From Aselliscus stoliczkanus (lineage: Eukaryota; Chordata; Mammalia; Chiroptera; Hipposideridae), in NCBI GenBank assembly GCA_033961575.1, contig CM066727.1, positions 83,326,501-83,390,500 of the forward strand: 64,000 nucleotides of DNA, in the 5' to 3' direction. This document shows positions 23,480 through 34,309 of the stretch, in pieces. Numbering within the stretch: the first letter of the stretch is position 1; each line of letters starts with the position of its first letter. The notes below the pieces were generated by a model that worked only from the letters and a program-made list of their open reading frames with translations, did not search any database and had not been told where the DNA came from. The position numbers were made by a program, and so were the translations under genes.

Positions 23480-24480
23480 TCTAAATCTGTATCTGACATG
23501 AATTGTAGATCTAAATGTTAAAGTTAAATGATACAGTTTTTGGAAGAAAATACCACGGAACATATTTATGGACTTATAAAAGACAAAGATCTCTTATACT
23601 GAATCATTACAAAAAATATTAATCATAAAATTTAAAAAAATGACAACATGTGTTAAGTTCAAATGAGAACTTTCATTCATCAAGAGACACCATTAAGTGA
23701 TCAAAAATACAAGCTGATTTGCATTCAGTATATAAAAACAAATCCCACAAATCACTACAAAAGGCTGACAGCTAAATAGAAAAATGAGCAAATGACTTGA
23801 CATTTCACATAACAAGATAGATATCCAAATGACCAATAATCAAATGAAATGTGTTTAACTTCATTAATCATTAGAGGAATGCCAATCAAATTAACAACAT
23901 GCAACTACCAGAATATCTAGAATGAAAAAAAAATGTAAAAAAATAGACAATACTAAGTGTCAGCAAGGGTGAGAAGCAACTGCAATACTCACAAATTGTT
24001 AGTGAGAGTGTAAATTGGTATATGTTTCCCCAATTGTTTGCCAATACCTACTAAAATGAATATATGTATAGTGTATTAGCCAGCATGTGCATTTACAATA
24101 ATATGTACAAAAATATTTATAACAGCACTATATACAATATCCCAAGACTTAAAATAACCCTTCTGTCCATCAAAAACCAAATCAAAAAATAAATTGTAGT
24201 ACCTGTAACCAATCATACTATATAGAAATGAGAGCTGCCAAACTATTCTCTATACAAGAAGCCAGGAAAAAAAAAAAAAGGTTAGAAATCAGCCTTAGTA
24301 GACGAAAATCAACCATTGTAGAAGAAAGTATTTCGGAATGGACAAGGGGTTTTGGAAATGCTGGTAGTCTTGTGGTTCTTTCTCTGGATGTGGAATGATA
24401 AGCGTACTGACACTTTGAAATTCACTGAGGTATACTCATGATTTGTACAATGTTTGTTATACTACCAGAAAAGGTGAAAA
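23480..24480 (+). mobile_element. Old 5'-truncated L1, ORF2 end and 3' part
   Basis: Sense L1 ORF2 end in strongly decayed form: AAAATACCACGGAACAT, TCATCAAGAGACACCATTAA, ATGAGCAAATGACTTGACAT, AAGTGTCAGCAAGGGTGAGA, ATAACAGCACTATATACAAT. An A run lies at about 24,269. No frame is kept. The remainder of 22,029-23,480 outside the pseudogene-like stretch, and 24,490-25,470, gave nothing recognisable. Confidence 0.65.
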
Positions 24481-25469
24481 ATCAATCTTAAAAAATAAGA
24501 TGATTCTTCCATAGGTGAGAAAGATCTTTGCATATATGATATATGATACATCTGTCTTGTTCTCTGAAGCACTGAAATTCCCTGAGGTCATAATACCAAT
24601 GAATTATTATTAATACCCAATTATCTTTATTGATATTACTTTCTAAAGAGTCCTTTAATTGATATTACTCATGTCTTTCCTTTCTTCATTGGGCCTATAT
24701 ACACTAACCATTTAGTTACTTGCTGACAGTCTGAAGCTTCCTATTTCTCACAGATGTATGTGACAAATAACAGTTATATTACTTTGAGAAAATTATATGA
24801 TTCCCATCAAAAGCACCCAGAAAGAGGTCATATGTAACACTTCATAAAATGTAATAATACTTCTTACTTGGACATTCAATACTGAAATCATTGCTTAAGG
24901 GCAAAGAAGTAACTGTGTAAATTAAAGCACAAGTAATAATAAGAGCTTGACATACTTGGCATGTGAGGATACTTCCGTTTTGTACCACGTAGTCTGTTTA
25001 GTCAGAATCTCAGGGTCAAAAGAGAATTTAAGTTCTAGGATCTTGATTCCATGATGAAGTGCATTTTACACAGAGATGATGTGGTGCTCAATTGGTGGAT
25101 TAATGTGTTGTGATGGTTGATATGCTTGCAGTCTGAAGAATGACTTACTGCTAATCTATTTATTATTTATGGATTGCATAGTGGGATAGCAGAAGGAGGA
25201 AAGAAGAGAGCTTGCAAACTAAAATCAATACAAATAATAACCTCTCACAAGAGAAATCTCAGGGGCTTAAGTAGCTCTCTCCTTTCTTTCCTGTAACCAT
25301 CTTTTTCTCTCTCACTTTTTTCCCTTTTTTTCTTTGAGATTATATATATATATTCTCCATGGAGGAGTTTTCCATTATTTTGCTCTATTAAAGTCTTTGC
25401 AAATAATCATTAACTTTTTTTGCCCTGCACTTTTCTAAATTATCCATTCTAAATTAAAATGGTAGCAGG

Positions 25470-25785
25470 CATACCGCCATATGATTTTGTTCCTATGTGG
25501 GATATAAAACTGAAAGCAACAAACAAACAATACAAACAAACAAACAAACAATAGACACAGACAACAGTTTAGTGGTTACCAGAAGGTAATGAGGAAGAGG
25601 GGGCTTATAGAAGAAAGTAAAGGGGGTCAAACATAAGGTGATGGAAAGAGAATTGACTCTGGGTGGTGAGCACACAAAGCAATTATGAATGATGCATTAT
25701 AGAATTGTACACTTGAAACCTATTATTTTACTAACCAATTGTACCCCAATAATTCAATATTCTTTTTATTTTTTAAACAAATAAA
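25470..25785 (+). mobile_element. L1 3' UTR fragment
   Basis: Contains GTGGGATATAAAACTGAAAG, GACAACAGTTTAGTGGTTAC, GGTGATGGAAAGAGAATTG, GATGCATTATAGAATTGTAC and a CCCCAATAA-type end. The same 3' end is seen in the L1 copies ending at 30,850 and 33,875, so these three belong to one subfamily. An (ACAA)n run lies near 25,520-25,552. Confidence 0.75.
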
Positions 25786-25849
25786 ATGGTATAGGCAGAA
25801 TACTCTTTGATTACTTCTATACACCAATATAATCTGTAGAAAATAAATG

Positions 25850-26543
25850 TTCTACATTATATACCTTTCAAGACCAGTGTGGTCACAAAGCAGCCTCACC
25901 GTCTGCCTCCATGCACCTGTCCTTAACAACAGATCCTCACGGAGACAGTACTTTCACTATGTTTATGGCAGTTTCCCATGGGACTCCAAGAAAGAGGGCT
26001 GGCTAGGCAAAGATGGGTGTGACCCTAAGCTGTCAATAGGGCAACCCAAGCCAGACACCGTCCAGGGCATACCATGGGAGGAATCATGGAGGTGAAGAAC
26101 ATGGGCCTGAGACCCCTTGTCTGCAGAGCTAACAGCCTGCATGAGAAGTGAAACCTAATCAAGTAATAAAATCAGTCCTCCATGCATTCTTGCCTTTAGA
26201 CCTCTTAGAGAGAGGTGTCTGTCTCTCAGGAGGTACACACCCACAGGTAATGAGACTTTCGGTAAAGGCAGCCTGTAGGCCATTGGGTGATTTGACCTAG
26301 AGCTAAGTTCTCTGGGATGATGTATGGGACTTACAGACCATGGAAAAAATATTTTACTTCCTTGTATGTATTCTAATAAAAGCTGCAGTCAAGCTCAATT
26401 CGGGGCTCACTGTCCTAGAGGCACTGAGTCCCCTGGCTAAGACTGCTTTTGAATTATCCTTTGTCTCTTGCCTATTATTTTTGTTTTCCCAATCCCCGTT
26501 GGTCCTCTTGAGGAGCCCGACCCAGCCGCGCAGGATGTGACAA
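25850..26543 (+). mobile_element. Possible solo LTR of an endogenous retrovirus
   Basis: GC-richer than both flanks. It has a polyadenylation-like TCTAATAAAAGCTGCAG near 26,375, then a U5-like stretch rich in CTC/TTGTTT, and ends CCGACCCAGCCGCGCAGGATG-TGACA. The arrangement resembles an LTR R/U5, but I could not find a matching terminal TG start with a target duplication. No gag, pol or env sequence adjoins. Other repeat types remain possible. Confidence 0.4.
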
Positions 26544-27260
26544 TCAACTCAATAATCCACATGTGCTAGAATTTACATTTTACTCTTCCTACTAACCTCA
26601 TGAGATATTTTACCCTCTTCCTACTAACTTTGTCAGAACTTTAAAGAGTTAAAATAAATAAGTCTAGCCAAAGTGTCTATATCATATAGATATACTGTTT
26701 TTTTTCAGTGTCTCCACATAAAATTATAATGGATTTTATTTTCATGCATAGGACTATACTGACTATAGTTTCACATCAAACTAAATAGTACCTCAGTATT
26801 AAATATATTATTAATATAATGTTACAAAAGAAAATGAAATAAAATGAGCAAATAATATATATATATATATTTAAAAAGCAGCTTTACCATTATCTTACTT
26901 CTGTTCACTAAGATTTAGTAATAATTTAAATGGAAAAAGTTTATGACTTATTTGCTTAATTTTGGAGGTAAATAAGTGCTGTTCAAAATAAAAAAGAAAC
27001 CTCTAAATTATGTACTTAGTTTATTAGTAGAAATCTTCATAATAATCTTTACAAAATATTACAAATATAGTTTCTTCAACATCTTAAAAAGCAGTAATTC
27101 TACAAAATTACATTTGTTTGAATCCATTCATATCAATCACTGGCTTATTTATATCGTGATATTCTTTACTTAATCGTGTTTATAACTGAATTATTTTCTT
27201 GACTCATTTTATTTTATTTTTTTTCTATTTAAAGAAAATAGAAACCTGATATAATATAGC
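26544..27260. other. Unassigned AT-rich intergenic sequence
   Basis: Very AT-rich; short TA run at about 26,857-26,871. Nothing recognised. Confidence 0.5.
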
Positions 27261-27269
27261 CACAAAGGC

Positions 27270-27810
27270 TTATGGTTGATGGAGTCAAGTTATGAAGGAT
27301 CTTGTGGAGAATAGAAAGATGTTGATTTTGAATCAGAGTAAGAAGCCATTACACAATTTTCACTAAGGGAAAATATAAAATTTCAGCTTTTAAAATTTTT
27401 GTTTAGCTGCTCATTTGAAAATGGACTACAGGGTGCAATAGAGGAGCTGGGAAAACAGCAAGAAATGATGGATCAAGTTAGCAGTTGTTAATAGTACAGA
27501 TAATAAAAGTGGCTGGGCTCTTGATTTGAAGGACTTACTGACCCCAATAGGATTTCCTGGTGGCTTGGATATGTGGTGTGGGAGATAGAGTTGAGTTAAG
27601 GAAGACTAAGGTGGTTGACCTGAACTTTAGAAAGATGGACTTGCTCTTAACTCTGATAGAAAAGCAGTTTTGGCGGAATACATATTGAGATGCCCATTAG
27701 ATGCCTATTGGACAACCAAATAGCAAAGGGTATAGGCAGTTTGATATAAGAATTCAGATTAGGGAAGATGAGTCAGCTCTATACATTTCCCAAATACATG
27801 TTAAGTTTTA
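27270..27810 (+). repeat. Ancient interspersed repeat, family not named
   Basis: The order of phrases (AGAAGCCATTACACA, GCAATAGAGGAGCTGGGA, ATAGGATTTCCTGGTGGCTT, ATATTGAGATGCCCATTAGATG, CAGTTTGATATAAGAATTC) matches a diverged mammalian repeat I have met often, but I cannot give its family name with confidence. It has no open frame. The 86-codon frame at 27,701-27,961 overlaps its end and is fortuitous. Confidence 0.45.
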
Positions 27811-28204
27811 TACTGTGTTACTGAATGTTATGCTGAAAGGGCAATATATATATGTAGTTATCATCTTGATTTCTGCCAACAAGTTAAGTATATGCATATT
27901 TGGGAAAATGAAATCACAATCCATATTGTTTGAATATTCCCATGGTTTACACATCTTTTAAAAAGCTAACAAGTCTTTAAAATATGCTATATATATGGGA
28001 TAGCTTCATCTTTTGAAGAAGATGTGAAAAACTAACATATTTGGAAATCTGTTCATCATAGTTATTATTTTCATAGCACTTTAAGGTTGTATGAGAAATA
28101 AGTTTTTTACCCCAAATAACTAAAATTTAGCTTTTCATAAACTTATAATGCAATTTATACTTTTCCTTACTAACATAAATTATGTATCTTTAAAATATAC
28201 ATGT

Positions 28205-28800
28205 AGAAAATCGATAGTATAGTCAATTATTGCTATTCATGATAGTTTGTTATATATACATCTGCAAACACTGAATAAGCAACACTGAATCATTGTTGCT
28301 AGGAGAAATACAGATTTGGTTACTGTGAGCCCCTGGTTATATCATTTTCGTCAGCTGATCAATACATATATTTGTTTTATATGTGTTCTGTTCAAAGACA
28401 CCTTATTTACTATATATCGTTGATTCACTGCAGATGAACTCATGGCCAACAGCACTGTAACTAACATCTGACAGAAGCTTATTTAATGCTGTACTCAAGT
28501 ATTTTCTCCATAACCACATCACAGCCTTTGCACTCAGGAACACTAAACAGCACTTCAGCACTACTTTTGGAAGCCATTTTAAATAGCAAAATTACTAACA
28601 GAAAGCTAAGAAATATGAAAAATGTGGCACTAAATAGACCATGAAAAGGACACGTGTGTAGTATTAGAACTGAAACAAGAAAGCAGAGGCATGTATTGCT
28701 TGACCTTAGTTCATAACATACACATAGAATGGCTCACATGAATGACTGTGAATGAACTGCAAGTATTGATGTTGGGGTTAAAAATAAGCTTTAATGAATA
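28205..28800 (+). repeat. Ancient DNA-transposon-like repeat, family not named
   Basis: A continuous diverged block: GTCAATTATTGCTATTCATG, CACTGAATAAGCAACACTGA, CATTTTCGTCAGCTGATCAA, ATCGTTGATTCACTGCAGAT, TCACAGCCTTTGCACTCAGG, GAAACAAGAAAGCAGAGGCA. I recognise this as an ancient mammalian repeat, probably a non-autonomous DNA transposon, without being able to name it. No terminal repeats identified. Confidence 0.4.
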
Positions 28801-30117
28801 GGCAAATTAACAAATACAGTGAATAATGAAACTCAATTGTTCATATATACATATATGCTTTCATTCACATCTAAATACCCATTTACCTATCTCTTCCTCT
28901 CCATAGAAAATAAAGTGTCAAATACCTATTAGGAAAATGGAAAAAATAAATAAAACAAGAAATAAAATATGGCCAGTATTACAATACCTGTGCTATGTTT
29001 ACTCAAGGGAAATAAAAATGAGGGAAACGTATGCTGGATATTAAGAGAGGAAAAAACAATGTTGGTCTATAATTGTTTAGACCTGATGTGGCTTAAAAAT
29101 TATAGGATCAGATTAGTATTGAGTACCATTTCAAAAATCAATATTTTATCAGTAAATTTAATATTATGTTAATCATTTCCTGCAGCTCAGTACGGGTGGC
29201 TGATCATTGCCAGATTCTTTTTAACATGTCTGTGAGTTTTTATAGCTCTTTTATAACCTATTTAGAGTTCCAGGTAGGTCAAAGTTAAAAATTTAATAAG
29301 TGTTATATTCTTTATTTTAACTTTTATTTTGAATAAGTTCTTTTTATCCATTCACTATTTTTGATTATAGTAATCAGTACTATAATAATTAAGATCAAAC
29401 ATGACCTACAACATATCTATGAAATTACGTCTGTAGGCATATAGGCTAAGTGGCACACCTTTATACCTGAAATGCAATGGATGAAAGATTCATATTTATA
29501 AACTTGCTTGGCATGGGGTAAATAATTTAACCTTACTTCTCAAGACACAGTACTTCAAGTGTTGCCTACAACTGTACTTGCTCCAGTAGATACTAAGTTA
29601 CCCACATGGATTTGCTTATTATTTTTTTAAATCTCTAGAAAAGTACCGGGCAAATTTTTGGTGTGCCACCATTACTTCTTGATTGAAATGAATGTGTGTC
29701 TCCTGTAAACATTAGTAATGCGTAAGTTAAATAATTATATAAAAACACAAGCTACTTTAAATTTAGAAAATATATTAAAATTGATGGGTTATTGATTTTG
29801 GAAGAATGATGAGCTAATGACATATTGTGCTGCAAGAGATAGAACTTGCTTTTGTTATTTCTGGAAGCACTACTTATGAAATAGATTCAGTCGTTTGCTA
29901 CATACAATCTTTCTATATGGGATATAAAAACATGCTGAATTTAAGAATATTTCATAATGCCAAAGCCTATTTGTAAGGTAGTTAAAAATTCACAATATAT
30001 ATGTATATTTTTTTCACTGAATAAAGTTCTGTTTAGGTTCCTAGGACCTTCTATAGAAGTCTATTATCACAGTGTAGCTAAAATGTTGTTTCATGTACTG
30101 TACTTTACCTAGGCCAG
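28801..30117. other. Unassigned AT-rich intergenic sequence
   Basis: No gene, LINE or SINE recognised. Confidence 0.5.
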
Positions 30118-30855
30118 TCAAAAAATGAAGAATAGACTTACCATAAGACCCAGCAATCCCTCTCCTGGGTATCTATCCAAAAATCAGAAAACATTAACCT
30201 GTAAAGTTATATGGGCTCCAATGTTCATTGAAGCTTTATTTATGGTGGTCAAGATATGGAAACAACCAAAGTGTGTCCTATTGATAGATTATTGGATAAA
30301 GATGTGGTATGTATATACACTGGAATACTATTCTGCCATAAGAAAAGATAAAATGGGCCGGCCGAGTGGCACAGTGGTTAAGCACTGGCTTGGGAAGCCA
30401 GCGGCCCCAGTTCGGGTCCCACATATGAGGGCCAGTGACACTGCCCTCAAAAAAAAAAAAAAAAAGATGAAATGGTACCATTTGCAACTACATGAATGGA
30501 TCTTGAGTTTATTATGCTAAGTGAAATAAGTCAGACAGAAAAAGTAGAGAACCATGTGATTCACTGATATGTGGGATATAAAACTGAAAGCAACAAAGAA
30601 ACAAGGCAAATGAAGGAAGAAGCAAAAACTCATAGACATAGACAATAGTTTAATGGCTACCAGAGGGTAAGGGGGGTAGTGGGAAAAGGGATAGAGGTGG
30701 TTAAACAGGATCAAATATGTGGTGATGGAAGGAGAACATACCCTGGGTGGTGAACACACAATGTGATATAGATGATGTATTACAGAATTGTACACCTGAA
30801 ACATCTGTAACTTTACTAACAATTGGCACCCAATAAACTTTAAAAAAAGGAAATA
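30118..30855 (+). mobile_element. 5'-truncated L1 (ORF2 end plus 3' UTR), split by a SINE
   Basis: Begins inside the ORF2 C-terminal part (AAGAATAGACTTACCATAAG, CCCTCTCCTGGGTATCTATC), runs through GGAATACTATTCTGCCATAA, then after the SINE through TTATGCTAAGTGAAATAAGT to CAGAATTGTACACCTGAAAC and AATAAACTTTAAAAAAAGG. Moderately diverged with short open segments. The 131-codon + frame at 30,125-30,520 is the ORF2 C-terminus read through into the SINE. Confidence 0.85.
30357..30461 (+). mobile_element. Short tRNA-derived SINE (family 1) inside L1
   Basis: GCCGGCCGAGTGGCACAGTG, GCTTGGGAAGCCAGCGGCC, GTTCGGGTCCCACATATGAG and CACTGCCCTC plus poly(A). Flanked by AAAAGATAAAATGG at 30,343-30,356 and AAAAGATGAAATGG at 30,462-30,475, one mismatch apart. 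It is younger than the host L1. Confidence 0.93.
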
Positions 30856-30859
30856 CTTA

Positions 30860-32125
30860 ATTCTAACCTGGTAACTACCAATCAAACCAACAAAGGAGGA
30901 ATCTTATTTGTAGCTAATCATTATGAACAAAGCAGGCACTTATCCTTAACATGAGTAGGCGTATGAACAGAACCTCTAATGAGTACAGGCAGTTCACACT
31001 TTGCTAGAACACTGCAGGATGCTAAAAATGACTTTGCAAATAGAGACCATGGGAAATGATCCTAGTTATCAATGGGAAAATGTATTATTGTTTCCGGCTT
31101 TTAAGTGTTTCTGTGAAAACCTTAAAAATTATCTTGTTCTAGGTTATAAATGTACAGGAAAATGAAAAAAATGTAAAACTAGTATACAGTAGAGTGTAAT
31201 ATAAGACACTAGAAGCATTGAGAACTATAGTTCTTCTTTGCAAAAATTGTTATCAAATAATTTGAACAAGGCTTGCCTTTATTTTCTTGTAATAGGGCTT
31301 ACAATATTGATTGTGAATCATGTCTACCATGGGCAAATGGTCATATCTCTTTCTAAGTATGGATCAGCTTAGAACATTTTGTCCTTTGAATTTTCAGTGT
31401 CATGAAATATTTTCAAGATTTCCTTTAATGTGAAGGCTTTGTGCAGGGCTACTTCCTCTGGAACATTTTCTTTCTTTCTGTTACAACAATTTTCCCCATT
31501 TATGTTGGCCTTTGAATCACTAAGTTCCTCTGGGTACATACATATCCAGTGTCTCTTGAATGGCAACAGGACTAACATTTCACAGTCAGCTACCTATTTT
31601 ATAACTCCACTTAAATTCAATTATAATTTTAATACCAACATTATTATTTGTCCTTTCTTTCCTACACTTTCAACTTTGTTGTGGTCAAATTCCCTCTTTT
31701 GTTAGCTACCTATTCTTGTATTATAAAATATCATGTGGGAGACAAGAAGACAACAGAATTACAAGCTTTGCCTTTCATGCATCAACTGAAAAACAGATGC
31801 ATCATGACCAATCACAGACAGACTAGGAAAGATGTGATGTGACTGTTGATTTATCATGATGCATATCTGTTAATTGTGTAGTGATTTGAGGAATCAAGAA
31901 TAACAATGAAGTTTACACTTCATATTAATATATATATATTAACTATATAATAATAATAGTTAATACACTATGGTAATTAAAATATGAACCATGTTGTTGG
32001 GGGACCCAGTATTATCGGACTAGATCATGACAACAGAAATTCATGCATATTTGAACCACACAAAGCAGGGATTGTCTGTAATGATTGTTTGAACATATAA
32101 AAACTAATGAATTTGTATGTCAATT
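30860..32125. other. Unassigned intergenic sequence
   Basis: No recognised repeat or exon. Two overlapping frames at 31,369-31,842 show no motif. Confidence 0.5.
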
Positions 32126-32129
32126 TATA

Positions 32130-32844
32130 TCTGTCTACATTACTGTTTGTTTAGTTTTGGATTTTCTCTTAGGTGCTCTTGGTGTTTCCTATCTATTATA
32201 AAGCCTGCATATAAAGATATTACTGGTTTTAAGCATTTCAGGTTTGTCTGTTGTATGATTATGCTGGTTAATTCCTTCAACAGAATGTTAAACATTGTAA
32301 AGAAGCTGAACATCATTTCCTCATTTCCAATGTAGCAAGTATGAAAACAGTGTTTTCCTTATTAAAAAGACATTGGCATAGCATCTGCTAAGAAAGAATC
32401 CATCAATTTAAATTTTATTATTGTTTATTAGGAATGGGTGATGAGTTTGTAATGTACTCTTTCAGCAACTAAGGTGATCAGTTGGTTTCTGTCCTTAGAT
32501 TTCTTTATGTAGTGACTTATATTAAAGCCTGTTATAATATCAAACTATCCTTGTATTCCAGGAATATAAAAAGCTTTGGTCATGATGTATTATTTTTTTC
32601 ATATGCTACTGAAATTTTTGCTAATATTTATTTCAAATTTTTATCTTGCTGTTTCTACAAGTGCTCTATAGTGTTGTTTTACATGTAGTATTTTAGATTT
32701 AGATGTCAATGTCATACTCTAAAATTTTGGGAAGATGTTTTCATCTATGCTGTGCGGACTTTGGTTAATATTAGAATTATCTGTCCTTTTAAGAATGTTC
32801 CTTTGAATTCTCTGGGACTAGGACATTTTTGCAATGGTTCTTTG
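32130..32844 (-). mobile_element. Old antisense L1, ORF2 RT region, left part
   Basis: Reversed L1 ORF2 RT-region phrases: GAATGGGTGATGAGTTTGTA, TAGTGACTTATATTAAAGCC, CTATCCTTGTATTCCAGGAA, TGGTTAATATTAGAATTATC, TGTCCTTTTAAGAATGTTCC. It is interrupted at 32,845-33,888 by the twin-primed L1 and its target duplication, and resumes at 33,889 with CATCTGCTATTGTAACTTGG. The + frames at 32,117-32,688 are on its non-coding strand. Confidence 0.65.
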
Positions 32845-32857
32845 AAAATGTTTTCTA

Positions 32858-33018
32858 ACTGGATTGTTTGGTATTTTTTGTTGTTGAGTTGTATGACTCC
32901 CTTATATATTTTGGATATGAACCCCTTATCAGAGGCATTGTTTGCAAAAATTTTCTCCTGTTCAGTTGGTTGCTTCTTTATTTTGTCAATGCTTCCTTTT
33001 GCTGTGCAGAAGATTTTT
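32858..33018 (-). mobile_element. Inverted 5' segment of twin-primed L1
   Basis: Reverse complement of L1 ORF2: in L1 sense it reads AAAAATCTTCTGCACAGC, GAGAAAATTTTTGCAAACAA, GGGGTTCATATCCAAAATAT, TACAACTCAACAACAAAAAA. In an intact L1 this lies immediately 5' of the sequence that starts at 33,019 in sense orientation. Left boundary follows target-copy AAAATGTTTTCTA (32,845-32,857). Confidence 0.88.
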
Positions 33019-33875
33019 AGATTGGGCAGAGGACCTGAATAGATATTTCTCCAACGAGGACATACAGATGGCCAATAGGCATATGAAAAAATACTCAACA
33101 TCACTAATCAGCAGAGAAGTGCAAATAAAAACCACAATGAAATATCACCTCACACCACTTAGAATGGCTACCATCAACAAGACAAATAATAAATGTTGGA
33201 GAGGCTGTGGAGAAAACGGAACTCTCATACACTGTTGGTGGGAATGTAGGTTTGTGCAGCCACTATGGAAGGTAGTGTGGAGGTTTCTCAAAAAATTAAG
33301 AATAGAGTTACCATATGACCCAGAAATCCCTCTCCTCGGTATATACCAAAAAAATCTGAGACATTTATCTATAAAAATATAAGTGCTCCAATGTTCATTG
33401 CAGCTTTATTTACGGTGGCCAAGACTTGGAAACAACCAAAATGTCCTGTGATAGATGATTAGATAAAGCAGATGTGGTATTTTCCATAAGAAAAGATGAA
33501 TTAATGCCATTTGCAGCAACATGGGTGGATCTTGAGATAATTATGCTAAGCAAAATAAATCAGACAAAAATGTTGACAGCAATATGATTTCACTGATATG
33601 TGGTATATAAAACTGAAAACAACAAAGGGACAAGACAAACTAATGAAGAAATAAAAATTCATAGACACAGACAATAGTTTAGTGGTTCCCAGAGGGTAAA
33701 GGGTGAGGGGGGTGGTAGATGAAAGTAAAAGGGATCAAATATATGGTGATAGAAGGAGAACTGACTCTGGATAGTGAACACACCATATTATATATAGATG
33801 ATGCATTACAGAATTGTACACTTGAATTTTTGTAACTTACTAAAAATTGTCACCCCAATAAACTGTAATTTAAAA
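33019..33875 (+). mobile_element. Sense 3' segment of twin-primed L1 (ORF2 end, 3' UTR)
   Basis: Starts ATTGGGCAGAGGACCTGAAT and keeps a good ORF2 C-terminal reading frame: the 146-codon frame at 32,942-33,382 shows [40 protein letters not shown] and [15 protein letters not shown]. The 3' UTR ends CACCCCAATAAACTGTAAT plus A run. Second target copy AAAATGTTTTCTA at 33,876-33,888. Together with the inverted segment it is a single insertion into the old antisense L1. Confidence 0.9.
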
Positions 33876-33888
33876 AAAATGTTTTCTA

Positions 33889-34060
33889 CATCTGCTATTG
33901 TAACTTGGTTTATTTAGACTTTTTTGCCTTCATTGGGTCATGTTTGGTGAAGTATATTTCTTGAGGCTATTATGCCTGGTATCTAGGGTTTCAAAATTAT
34001 TTGCTTTGAATTGTTAAAGACAAGGTTTTAAGATTCACTTTATTTCATTTTCATTTTGGC
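33889..34060 (-). mobile_element. Old antisense L1, continuation after insertion
   Basis: Resumes the L1 at 32,130: CATTGGGTCATGTTTGGTGA and GCTATTATGCCTGGTATCTA. It fades out before the CT/GT tract. Confidence 0.5.
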
Positions 34061-34099
34061 AGTTATTTTTTCCTTACTATTTTTCTTATATTATTTTGT

Positions 34100-34153
34100 T
34101 TACCTGTCTTTCTGTTCTCTGTCTCTCTCTGTCTCTCTGTCTCTCTGTCTCTG

Positions 34154-34188
<35 letters not shown>

Positions 34189-34268
34189 CTGTCTCTGTCT
34201 GTCTGTCTGCCTGTCTGTCTCTCTCTCTGTCTGTCTGTCTGTCTCTCTCTCTCTTTGTCTCCCTTTAT
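34100..34268. repeat. Compound (CT)n/(CTGT)n pyrimidine-rich tract
   Basis: About 165 bp of CTCT and CTGT units on the + strand, with internal higher-order repeats (GTCTGTCTGTC followed by CTCTCTCT recurs). It creates Leu/Ser/Cys/Val-rich spurious frames at 34,056-34,286. Confidence 0.95.
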
Positions 34269-34309
34269 TTTTTTGTTCTAATATGAAACTGTAACCAAGT
34301 TATTGTATT

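Noticed and set aside
34056..34286. Cys/Leu/Ser-rich repeat protein
   Set aside because: Produced by the CT/GT microsatellite.
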